From the NCBI GenBank assembly GCA_965204835.1, contig OZ242017.1, positions 1,798,001 through 1,862,000 of the forward strand: a stretch of 64,000 nucleotides of DNA, read 5' to 3'. Shown piece by piece: positions 18,898 to 26,503 of this stretch. The notes beneath the pieces were generated by a model. It worked only from the letters and a program-made list of their open reading frames with translations, was not told the DNA's origin and did not search any database. Source of the DNA: VXMT01 sp965204835 (GTDB lineage: Bacteria > Chloroflexota > Dehalococcoidia > UBA2979). The position numbers and the translations under genes were made by a program. Numbering within the stretch: position 1 is the first letter of the stretch; each line of letters begins with the position of its first letter.

Positions 18898-18961
18898 TTG
18901 ACACCGCCGAGTAGATCCAAGACACTCTCCCACATACGTCACCGAGCCGCGTATGTGGGAG
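18898..18961 (+). promoter_or_regulatory. Cassette promoter with 12-bp perfect inverted repeat over start and RBS
   Basis: TTGACA (18898-18903), 17-nt spacer, GACACT (18921-18926). Immediately after it, CTCCCACATACG (18927-18938) and CGTATGTGGGAG (18950-18961) form a perfect 12-bp inverted repeat with an 11-nt loop. Transcription would begin inside the left arm. The right arm contains GGGAG, the Shine-Dalgarno for the ATG at 18968. The element could be an operator for the HARE-HTH protein, or an RNA hairpin hiding the RBS. Upstream, CGCCACACCA is tandemly repeated at about 18872-18891. Confidence 0.65.
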
Positions 18962-18967
18962 TAGGCC

Positions 18968-19444
18968 ATGTCGCATCGAGCCATCGTTGATCAAGGTGCC
19001 GCCTTCGAGAAGGCCCTGTCGGCGAGGAGAGCCGAGTTGGCAGGGGAGCGCGCCGCGACGGCTGAGCAGCTTGACGAGCTTCGGCGGACGATAGCGCGCC
19101 TTGATGCTGACATTGGGCACATCGACGCGCTTCTGGACGACGCTCCGGGTGCCGACGAAGTCGCCCCCGCGCGGCCGCAGGCCGCGCCACCCGAGGGGCG
19201 AACCGCTGACCTCGTCGTGGCGTTGCTCGGAGAGAAGGGCGAACCGCTGCACTACCGTGAGATTGAGCGCGAACTCAGATCGCGCGGTGACATCGCAATC
19301 GAGGGTAAGGACCCTGCGAATATCCTCCTGTCGAGGTACTACAATGATCCGCGGCTCTATCGGCCGAAGAGGGGTACGTATGCGCTCCGCAACGGGCGGA
19401 ACATGCGATCCGTCGGGGCGCGGCGCAAGCGAAGGAGTAAGTGA
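18968..19444 (+). CDS. HARE-HTH domain protein with N-terminal coiled coil
   Basis: 158 residues. Residues about 10-60 are heptad-like and charged (ATAEQLDELRRTIARLDADI), a probable dimerising coiled coil. Residues about 78-140 match the HARE-HTH winged-helix module (LVVALLGEKGEPLHYREI through NILLSRYYNDPRLYRPKRG and TYAL). The basic tail (ARRKRRSK) may bind nucleic acid. HARE-HTH domains are known from bacterial restriction systems and eukaryotic chromatin proteins (HB1, ASXL) and are thought to recognise DNA features. The gene overlaps the ATPase gene by 4 nt, so the two are co-translated. The inverted repeat just upstream is a natural candidate binding site. The assignment rests on the motif only. 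Confidence 0.72.
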   Translation: MSHRAIVDQGAAFEKALSARRAELAGERAATAEQLDELRRTIARLDADIGHIDALLDDAPGADEVAPARPQAAPPEGRTADLVVALLGEKGEPLHYREIERELRSRGDIAIEGKDPANILLSRYYNDPRLYRPKRGTYALRNGRNMRSVGARRKRRSK

Positions 19445-21735
19445 CGGTGGTTCAGGCTGACATGCTGCGGTCGCTTGAGGTCCAAACTCGCGACATCATC
19501 GATTCCTTGCTCGATGCCCAGACGGAACAAGACGTACACCGCTGCCTGAACCACGCTGGCCTTTTGGACGACTCCTCCTGGCTACCGTACGGCGGAGTCC
19601 CGAACAACAGTGGCTCCTTCCTGAACCAGCAAGCGAGCGCACGCGGGGCGCTGGTCGAAAAAGTTGTGAACAGCATCGACGCGATCTTGATGGCGCGGGC
19701 CTACGCGAACGGGGACCTGCCCGACGGTCCGGTCCCACAATCGATGCTCGAAGCCTCGCATCGGTACTTCAACATCCGGGAGGGTAGGCTCGCCGAGATC
19801 ACGGTCGGTGAACGCCGGGATATTGCCAGAAAGACCGTGCAGGTCGTGTTCTCGGGCAACAGGGCGACCGAAGGCCGCCCGACTATCACTATCACCGATC
19901 AAGGTGAGGGACAGACTCCCGGCTCTTTCCCTGACACCTTCCTCTCACTATCGGCCAGCAACAAAATGCGGATCCCCTTTGTGCAGGGTAAGTTCAATAT
20001 GGGATCGACTGGCGCTGTACCGTTCTGCGGGACAGAACACAACTACCAGCTGATCCTCTCGCGTCGACACCCGTCAGCACCCGGATCCAACGAGCATTGG
20101 GGCTTCACGGTCGTGCGTCGAAGGTCGCCCAAGGCCGACGAACGCGCGTCCCAGTTTGAGTACCTGGCGCCAGGCGGCGAGATACCAGAGTTTGATGCTG
20201 ACACGCTCCCCATCTGGATAAGCGGCGACGGGAGCTCGACAGACATCGAGCACGGCACACTCGTTCGATTGTATGAGTACGACATTATCGAACGGACGGC
20301 CGCCAACTTCGACTTCTCCCGGATGCTGAATCGCCGGCTGTACAGACTCCCTCTGCCAATCCAGATCGTTGAGACGCGGAGCTTCAGGCGTGCCAGCAAC
20401 GAAGAGATCGTGCCGGGACTGGCGACTCGTCTAGATGAGGACACTTCGAACGACGTAGAGGCAGGCTTCCCGGCGTTTGAGCGCATCAGGGTAGCGAACG
20501 TCGGCTGGGTGCGAGTCAACCTCGTTCCCTTCCGCGAGGACATCAACACTGATCATTGGGTGACCGCATCGGAGAGCGTGATCTTCACGGTCAACGGCCA
20601 GGCACACGCATTCGAAAGGCGCGATTTCTTCCGACGAGGCGGCGCGACCGGTGTGGACTATCGCTACCTCGCCCAGAACCTGCTGGTCGAAGTAGATTGT
20701 TCTGAGTTGGAGCCGCGGACGATCGAGCAACTGTTCATGGGATCGCGCGACCGGATGCGCGACAACGAACAGCGACGGTCGCTTCTGCGCGCGCTCGCGG
20801 AACACCTTCGTCAGCACAAGGGCCTGAGAGCCTTGAACCACGAGCGCCGCGCCGCAGCCATCCAACGCTCGGTGAAGAGCAGCAGCAATACCACTGAGAT
20901 GTTCGCGAAACTCATCGCTGCTTCGCCCGCGATCGCAGCTCTCCTTACTGGCGCGGTCATCCCCGCGCCTGTCGTGGACCCGCCTCCACTCCCGATCGAA
21001 ACCTATAGCGGACGCCGATTCCCAACGTACCTGCGATGGGCCAGAGGCGGACCCATCCGCGAGAAGCGCTGCACGGTAGGCTCGTACTGCACGCTGGATT
21101 TGGAGACTGACGCGGCGAACGACTTCCTGTCGCGGTCCGTAGAGCCCGGTATTCTCGTGACCGAGCCGGCTGATTGGGTTGTTGGCGAGAACCTGTGGAA
21201 TGGGGACCTACGGATCCGACTGGAACCGCCGCAGGATGCGGTGGTTGGCACCGAAATCCCGATTCGCGTCACGCTGATGTCAGAAGGACCGCCCGAGATT
21301 CCGAGCGAACTCTCAGTGGAGGGCCGACTCATTGTCGACCCGTCCGTAGACAGCCCGCCTCCGCCACCCCCTCCCCCGCCTTCTCCCAAGGTAGCTCCAC
21401 CCGAGATCCGCGAAGTGTATCGGTCCGGGTGGGCGGACGTTGACTTCAACGACCGCTCAGTCGCCTCGGTGGACAAGACGGACGGCAGCACCATCGTCTT
21501 CATCAACATGGACAATCGTGGACTTGCGGGGTACCTGCGCTCCGAGCCGCGGCGCCGTGAGGAACTACGCGAGATGTACAAGCTCGCAGTGGCGCCAATA
21601 GCCATTTCGCTTGAGCGCGCTGTTGCGGACGATGAGATTGCGCGCGATGACTCGGACCGAGCCCTATCTGCAGTAGGCGATGTGTTGCTGCCGTCAGTCG
21701 ACTTCGCAGCCAAGATCATCGACGAACCAGCATGA
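19441..21735 (+). CDS. GHKL (HSP90/MORC/MutL-like) ATPase, putative defence protein
   Basis: 764 residues from a GTG overlapping the HARE-HTH stop. GHKL motifs are intact: N-box LVEKVVNSIDAIL (about 72-84), G1 ITDQGEGQTPGSF (about 151-163), and G2 QGKFNMGSTGAVPF (about 182-195). A transducer-like middle region follows to about 470. A beta-rich segment (about 520-635) and a nine-proline linker (about 638-646) lead to a C-terminal domain of about 115 residues (VYRSGWADVDFND...IVFINMDNRGLAGYL) that I do not recognise. No nuclease motif is seen. Related MORC/MutL-like ATPases occur in predicted restriction systems. With the HARE-HTH partner it probably forms an ATP-gated DNA-binding machine. The function is untested and inferred from context. 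Confidence 0.75.
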   Translation: MTVVQADMLRSLEVQTRDIIDSLLDAQTEQDVHRCLNHAGLLDDSSWLPYGGVPNNSGSFLNQQASARGALVEKVVNSIDAILMARAYANGDLPDGPVPQSMLEASHRYFNIREGRLAEITVGERRDIARKTVQVVFSGNRATEGRPTITITDQGEGQTPGSFPDTFLSLSASNKMRIPFVQGKFNMGSTGAVPFCGTEHNYQLILSRRHPSAPGSNEHWGFTVVRRRSPKADERASQFEYLAPGGEIPEFDADTLPIWISGDGSSTDIEHGTLVRLYEYDIIERTAANFDFSRMLNRRLYRLPLPIQIVETRSFRRASNEEIVPGLATRLDEDTSNDVEAGFPAFERIRVANVGWVRVNLVPFREDINTDHWVTASESVIFTVNGQAHAFERRDFFRRGGATGVDYRYLAQNLLVEVDCSELEPRTIEQLFMGSRDRMRDNEQRRSLLRALAEHLRQHKGLRALNHERRAAAIQRSVKSSSNTTEMFAKLIAASPAIAALLTGAVIPAPVVDPPPLPIETYSGRRFPTYLRWARGGPIREKRCTVGSYCTLDLETDAANDFLSRSVEPGILVTEPADWVVGENLWNGDLRIRLEPPQDAVVGTEIPIRVTLMSEGPPEIPSELSVEGRLIVDPSVDSPPPPPPPPPSPKVAPPEIREVYRSGWADVDFNDRSVASVDKTDGSTIVFINMDNRGLAGYLRSEPRRREELREMYKLAVAPIAISLERAVADDEIARDDSDRALSAVGDVLLPSVDFAAKIIDEPA

Positions 21736-21760
21736 CCCTCGCTTGTGGTCTCCCCAGCGG

Positions 21761-21810
21761 GGCGCCGACGTGGACCAGCCGAGGAACCTGGCGAAGACGG
21801 TGACCGTGGA
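21761..21810 (+). repeat. 50-bp direct repeat, distal copy (displaced ancestral glmS 3' end)
   Basis: Identical to 18807-18856 and still reading in frame to TVTVE and a stop (GAG TAA). It is followed by a hairpin at 21831-21858, as expected of the original glmS end. Confidence 0.93.
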
Positions 21811-21830
21811 GTAACCCCCGAGAGACCCGG

Positions 21831-21858
21831 GCACCCGAGGGCTCGACGGGCCGGGTGC
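21831..21858 (+). terminator. Hairpin, probably the original glmS terminator
   Basis: GCACCCG (21831-21837) and CGGGTGC (21852-21858) pair perfectly around a 14-nt loop that itself holds short GC complementarity. No T-run follows. Its position 20 nt after the displaced glmS end suggests that it once terminated glmS; it may now end the cassette transcript. Confidence 0.5.
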
Positions 21859-21917
21859 GTTCGCGTTCCCTCGGACCCAACGGCGGCGGCACGTATCGTG
21901 ACTGACGGCGGGGGGCG

Positions 21918-23522
21918 GTGGCGGTGACGGGACCCGAACTCACGCTCGCGAACTGGCTGCTGGCGGCCGTGCCGGTCGTCGTGCTCATGGTCGCGATCTT
22001 CTTCGTCGGGTGGAGCGCGCCGCGCGCCGGGGCCACCGCGTGGGCGCTCGCGCTCGGCCTCGCCTTCCTCGCCTTCGGCGCCGCGAGCGACCACGTCGCG
22101 ATCGCGAGCGCGAAAGGGCTGAGCCTCGCCGTCTTCGTGCTCAGCATCGTCTGGATGTCGGTCTACATGTTCAATCTCGTCGACCGGCTCGACGGGATCG
22201 ACGCGATTGGCCGCGCGATGGCGCGGCTGTCGAGCGACCGGCTGGTGCAGGCGCTGCTGATCGGGTGGGGCTTCTCGAGCTTCGTGCAGGGCGTCACAGG
22301 CTTCGGCGTGCCGATCGCGGTCGCCGCGCCGATCCTGATCATGCTCGGCTTCTCACCCGCGCGGGCGGCCGGCATGGCGCTGGTCGGCCACGGCTGGGCC
22401 GTGACCTTCGGCTCGATGGGCTCCTCGTACTACACCATCCAGCTCGTCACGGGCATCGAGGGCGACGTGATCGCGCCGCACATGGCGCTGCTGTTCGGGC
22501 CGGTGATCGTGGTCAGCGGGGCGCTCGTGGCGCACATCTACGGCGGGCTCGACGCGGTGCGGCGCAGCCTTTCGCTGATCCTGGTGGCGGGCGCCGTGAT
22601 GGCCGCGGGCATGTACGCACTCGCCGAGGCGGGCGCCCCGCAGATCGCGTCGAGCGTCCCGGCCGTGCTCGGCATGGCCGCGATGGCGCTCGTCGCGCGC
22701 ACCCCGCTGCTGCGGCCCGGGCCGCCGAGGCCCGCGCCGCCCGACCCGGAGGAGCAGGACGAAGGCGCCGGCCCGATGCCGTTCTGGCTCGCCTTCATGC
22801 CCTACACGCTGCTCATCACGCTCAGCGTGATCTCGCAGATCGGGCCCATCAAGGAGGCCACGTCTGGCCTGCGCTGGGGGCTCGACTACCCCGGGTTCGT
22901 GACCGGCGAGGGCTTCGTGGTGGCTGCCGTGAACGACTTCGCGCCCATCCGCCTGCTCAACCACCCGGCCCCGCTCATCGTCTTCGCGCTGCTGATCAGC
23001 ACCCTCCTCTACGTCGCGACCGCGCGATGGCGGCGCGGCGTCGCGTGGGAAGCGCTGCGGCTGACCTACTCGCAGTGCCTCGGCACGAGCATCGGCGTGG
23101 CGACGATGGCGATGATGGCCGTGATCATGGCCGACTCCGGGATGACGGTGCTGCTGGCGCGCGGGCTCGCCGACGCGTCGGGGCCGGTGTTCCCCCTCGT
23201 CTCGCCGTTCATCGGGATGCTCGGTGCGTTCATGAGCGGCAGCAACACCAACTCGAACGTGATGTTCGGCCTGCTCCAGCTCGAGACCGCGAGGGCGCTG
23301 GACATCGGCCCGGTGACCATCTCCAGCATCCAGTCGGTCGGCGCCTCGGTCGGGAGCGCGATGGCGCCCGCGAAGGTGCTGGTCGGCGCGGCGGTCGTCG
23401 GGCTCTCCGGCAGCGAGCGCGATATCTTCCGCATCGTCATCCCCTACATCCTGCTGCTCGTGCTGCTCGCGGGGATCGAGGCGTTCATCGTGATCGAGTT
23501 GCTCACCGGGCTGGCGAGGTGA
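21918..23522 (+). CDS. lctP: L-lactate permease family transporter
   Basis: 534 residues with about 13-14 hydrophobic segments. Family signatures of LctP are present: FSSFVQGVTGFGVPIAVAAP, GWAVTFGSMGSSYYTIQL, MSGSNTNSNVMFGLLQ and VGASVGSAMAPAKVLVGA. It carries out proton-linked uptake of lactate or glycolate across the cytoplasmic membrane. A TATCGT -10-like hexamer lies at 21894-21899. A 58-residue membrane protein follows with a 4-nt overlap. No lactate dehydrogenase is adjacent. Confidence 0.92.
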   Translation: MAVTGPELTLANWLLAAVPVVVLMVAIFFVGWSAPRAGATAWALALGLAFLAFGAASDHVAIASAKGLSLAVFVLSIVWMSVYMFNLVDRLDGIDAIGRAMARLSSDRLVQALLIGWGFSSFVQGVTGFGVPIAVAAPILIMLGFSPARAAGMALVGHGWAVTFGSMGSSYYTIQLVTGIEGDVIAPHMALLFGPVIVVSGALVAHIYGGLDAVRRSLSLILVAGAVMAAGMYALAEAGAPQIASSVPAVLGMAAMALVARTPLLRPGPPRPAPPDPEEQDEGAGPMPFWLAFMPYTLLITLSVISQIGPIKEATSGLRWGLDYPGFVTGEGFVVAAVNDFAPIRLLNHPAPLIVFALLISTLLYVATARWRRGVAWEALRLTYSQCLGTSIGVATMAMMAVIMADSGMTVLLARGLADASGPVFPLVSPFIGMLGAFMSGSNTNSNVMFGLLQLETARALDIGPVTISSIQSVGASVGSAMAPAKVLVGAAVVGLSGSERDIFRIVIPYILLLVLLAGIEAFIVIELLTGLAR

Positions 23523-23695
23523 TCGTGGCGCCGGGCGACGCGCGTCGATGGCTGCGGCACCTCGCCCTGGCGGGCATGGCGGCGAGCTTCCCCTTGCTCT
23601 ACATGGGGGCCGTGACGCTGGAGAGCGCCGCCGTGACGGCCGCCGGGCTTGTCGTGGCCGGGGTGGTCGCGCTCATCGCGTGGGTGGCGTTTTGA
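23519..23695 (+). CDS. Small two-helix membrane protein
   Basis: 58 residues from a GTG overlapping the lactate permease stop (GTGA). A short basic N-terminus (DARRWLRHLA) is followed by two hydrophobic segments (ALAGMAASFPLLYMGAVTL and AAGLVVAGVVALIAWVAF). Translational coupling suggests an accessory subunit or a small partner of the permease. I do not recognise a family. Confidence 0.7.
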   Translation: MIVAPGDARRWLRHLALAGMAASFPLLYMGAVTLESAAVTAAGLVVAGVVALIAWVAF

Positions 23696-23707
23696 CCGAG
23701 CCTCGAC

Positions 23708-26413
23708 TCACTCGCCCGCGGTTACGGCGATGATGGCGAGTACGGGTGCGAGCGCGCTCAGGAGCGCGGCCACGGGCGCCTCGTCGGCCGTGCGCGCGTA
23801 GAGGACCGGGTCCTGCCGCCAGCGATGCAGCAGGCGCGCGCGGCTGCGGTCCCACCACTCGCGCTGCATCAGCACGCTGACGCCCACGCCCAGGAGCACG
23901 AATCCCGCGACCGCCAGCATCGCCCAGTACGGCACGAGGTCCGTGTCGCGGTTCACCCACAGGAAGCGCAGCGCCACGCCCGACAGCGTCACCACCGCCG
24001 AGACCGCCAGCCAGCGCGTGTTGAGCGCCAGCGCCACGGCGAGGAGCGCGACGCCCTCGATCAGCAGCACGAGCCCCCACCGCGCTCCGCCCGGCTCGAA
24101 CCCCTGCTCGGCCTGCGGGAGCAGGAGCAGCCCGGCCGCCGCGACCTGGAGCACCTCGTGCCAGCCAAGGTGGTCGCTGAACCGCTCGGCGGGGCGCATC
24201 GTGAGCCCGACGAGCGCGAGGTAGACGGCCGCGGGCACGGTATGGGCCTGCACGTTGCCCGGCTCGAGCGTCGCAATGCCGAGCTCGAGCGCGACCATCG
24301 CAAGCGCCGAGGCGGGCAGCACCGCCCACCGCACGCCGAGCCGGTAGCCCTCGAACGCCACTGCCGCGGCGAGCGGCAGGAACAGCACGGCCAGCACCCG
24401 GAACTCGACGACGGTCGCGGGCTCGATCGCGGTCCCTTCGACGCGGTCGCCGAGGGCGGCGCCGGCGACGCCCACCGCCGCGCCGAGCGGGAGCCACGAC
24501 AGCGCGTGCGCCCCCCAGAAGGCCTCGGCCTCGCTGCCATCAGGCTGGCCGTACCACCGGAGCGGCGTCGCGAGGACGAAGAGCACAGTCCCGGTCGCCG
24601 CATACGCCGCGGCAAGGACCCACCACGGCCACGCCTGCACCTCCCACAGCGCCGCGAGCGCCGCCATCGCGAGCGCGACCGCGACGACGGCGAGGCTCCA
24701 CCGCCGCAACACGGCGAAGGCGATCAGGGCGTGCGCCGCCCCAAGCGCCAAGAACAGGGCGTCGTGCCCGGTGTGCTGCTCGATGGGGTGCAGGGCCACG
24801 ACGGTCGCGAGGAGCGACGGGGGAGCGGTCGCCCACAGCAGCGCCGGCCTCGCGCGCGCGGTCAGCACCGCGACGGTGGCGCACCCCAGGGCGATCGCGG
24901 CGAGCACCCAGCCCGTATCGGGCGGGCTGATGCCTTGCGCCCGCTGCGCGAAGCCGATGGCGACGAGGGCCGCCACGAATGCCAGCCAGCCGAACACGAC
25001 GCGCTCCGCTGGAGGCGTCGGGCGGAGCCGCATCGTCGGCCCCTTGCCCTCGCCGGCCCACGGGGCGATGCCCTCGGCGGTGTTGAGCCACCCGGCGGCG
25101 GCGAAGAGTGCCGCCGCACCCATGAACGCAGCCACGGCGATGGAACTGTCACCCTCGATGTGCTCGCCCACGATCACGAAGGGCGAGGCCGCAGCCGCGA
25201 CTGTCAGCACCAGCGCGCCCAGCCCGAGTTGGGGGCTCGATGCGACCCAGCCCGGCCTGCCCACGAGCAGCAGCGCCCCCACGGCGAGCGGCGGGAGGCT
25301 GTACCACTCGGCTTCGACGCCGGCGGCCCACAGGCCGGCGATGGCCGCAATGGCAGCAAGCGCGGCGGCGGCGACGGCCGCAGCCGGTTCGCGGCGCGCG
25401 ATCCCGGCCAGCCCGACCGTCAGCAGCAACAGCCCGAGCGTGACCGGGAGCTGCCACTCGTGTTGGTCGGCGAAGAGCGCGACGGCGACCGAGAACAGCG
25501 CGGCAAGCGACGCCGCGACAGCTACCAGTACCGCTGCCGCGGCGCTCCACCGTCGAGCGGCCGAGACCGCGTCGGCGCCGACAAGCGTGAACGCCATCCA
25601 CCACGCACCACCCCACTCGATGGGTATCCCGACCATCACCGCCAGCGATCCCCACGCACTGAGCACGGCGGCCACGGCGGGCACCGCGTAGAGCCTTCCG
25701 GCGCCGCCCGCGAAGAGCAGGCCGTAGAACGCGGCGCTGTAGATGGACGCGAGGAACCACACGAGCTCCCCCGCCACCTCGCGGTCACTCAGCACCTCGT
25801 TGTGGAGGAGCAGGAAGTTGAGCGGCGTCATGAGGGCGCCGATCGCGAGGAATGCGGGGCCCGCCTCGCGCACCCGCGGCCAGCGCTGAAGGAGCCAGCC
25901 AGCGACCATGAACGCGACCGTGTAGACCGCGAGGATCGCGACGCGCCACCCACCGGCGAGCGCCTCGTCCTGGCTCGATACGAAGATCAGCGCCGAGATG
26001 ACCAGCAGGAACGCGCCCACGTACAGCAGCACGTCGGCCTGCCGCCGCGCAGCCCACTCGCCGACGCCCGTCACCGGCCGGGATGCGGGCGGGGACCCCC
26101 GCCCCTCGATGGGACGCGCGGCGGCGGACACCGCTGCTGTCGAGGCTGCGGGCCGCTGATCCGGAGGCGTCAGCAACTCGGTGCGGCGCCCCTCGTAGTG
26201 CTCACGCAGGCGCCGGGCCGAGGCGTTGTCGATCAGGCCGCCGGCGCGCCAACCCTCGATGGTGTTGAGCAGCGTCGCAATGGCCGTGGGGTCGTGATCG
26301 AGCCCGGCGGGCTCCCAGCGCGCGCCGCAGCTCGGGCACTCGTCGGCGCCGGGCGGACGGATGGCACCGCAGGCGGCGCAGTATTGCGGCCGTGAACCCC
26401 TCGGAGTCGTGAT
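23708..26413 (-). CDS. Zinc-ribbon, multi-pass membrane protein (DUF2157-like)
   Basis: About 901 residues. The N-terminus has a two-CxxC zinc ribbon (YCAACGAIRPPGADECPSCG), then a helical segment of DUF2157 type (TIEGWRAGGLIDNASARRL). Some 20 or more hydrophobic helices follow, beginning LLYVGAFLLVISALIFVSS. No ATG, GTG or TTG exists between the in-frame stop upstream and the ribbon. A strong GGAGGTGA lies 6 nt before an ATC codon (26413-26411), so an AUC start is proposed; a sequencing error is the alternative. The first ordinary start is TTG 26176, which would lose the ribbon. The gene lies just past the displaced ppdK end. Its role in the envelope is unknown. Confidence 0.72.
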   Translation of the reverse strand: MTTPRGSRPQYCAACGAIRPPGADECPSCGARWEPAGLDHDPTAIATLLNTIEGWRAGGLIDNASARRLREHYEGRRTELLTPPDQRPAASTAAVSAAARPIEGRGSPPASRPVTGVGEWAARRQADVLLYVGAFLLVISALIFVSSQDEALAGGWRVAILAVYTVAFMVAGWLLQRWPRVREAGPAFLAIGALMTPLNFLLLHNEVLSDREVAGELVWFLASIYSAAFYGLLFAGGAGRLYAVPAVAAVLSAWGSLAVMVGIPIEWGGAWWMAFTLVGADAVSAARRWSAAAAVLVAVAASLAALFSVAVALFADQHEWQLPVTLGLLLLTVGLAGIARREPAAAVAAAALAAIAAIAGLWAAGVEAEWYSLPPLAVGALLLVGRPGWVASSPQLGLGALVLTVAAAASPFVIVGEHIEGDSSIAVAAFMGAAALFAAAGWLNTAEGIAPWAGEGKGPTMRLRPTPPAERVVFGWLAFVAALVAIGFAQRAQGISPPDTGWVLAAIALGCATVAVLTARARPALLWATAPPSLLATVVALHPIEQHTGHDALFLALGAAHALIAFAVLRRWSLAVVAVALAMAALAALWEVQAWPWWVLAAAYAATGTVLFVLATPLRWYGQPDGSEAEAFWGAHALSWLPLGAAVGVAGAALGDRVEGTAIEPATVVEFRVLAVLFLPLAAAVAFEGYRLGVRWAVLPASALAMVALELGIATLEPGNVQAHTVPAAVYLALVGLTMRPAERFSDHLGWHEVLQVAAAGLLLLPQAEQGFEPGGARWGLVLLIEGVALLAVALALNTRWLAVSAVVTLSGVALRFLWVNRDTDLVPYWAMLAVAGFVLLGVGVSVLMQREWWDRSRARLLHRWRQDPVLYARTADEAPVAALLSALAPVLAIIAVTAGE

Positions 26414-26429
26414 GGGTCACCTCCGAGGC

Positions 26430-26445
26430 GCGGCGGTGCCGCCGC
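26430..26445 (-). terminator. GC hairpin downstream of the displaced ppdK end
   Basis: GCGGCGG (26430-26436) and CCGCCGC (26439-26445) are complementary with a 2-nt centre, so in practice a 5-bp stem with a 6-nt loop. Wider flanks (GGCG/CGCC) extend it imperfectly. It sits after the distal copy of the ppdK terminus and may be the ancestral ppdK terminator. Confidence 0.4.
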
Positions 26446-26473
26446 CTGCGGCGCCGGGATGCCGGGTGAGCCT

Positions 26474-26503
26474 CCTACCCCTCGCCTCGCAGCGCCGCCT
26501 GCG
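26474..26503 (-). repeat. 30-bp direct repeat, distal copy (displaced ppdK 3' end)
   Basis: Identical to 28489-28518. On the minus strand it reads SQAALRGEG followed by TAG, the same C-terminus as PPDK. It lies just after the DUF262 gene stop. Confidence 0.88.

Noticed and set aside
23825..26395. 856-codon open frame on the plus strand opposite the zinc-ribbon membrane protein
   Set aside because: Arg/Glu/His-rich composition typical of an antisense frame; the minus strand carries ordered hydrophobic helices and a zinc ribbon.
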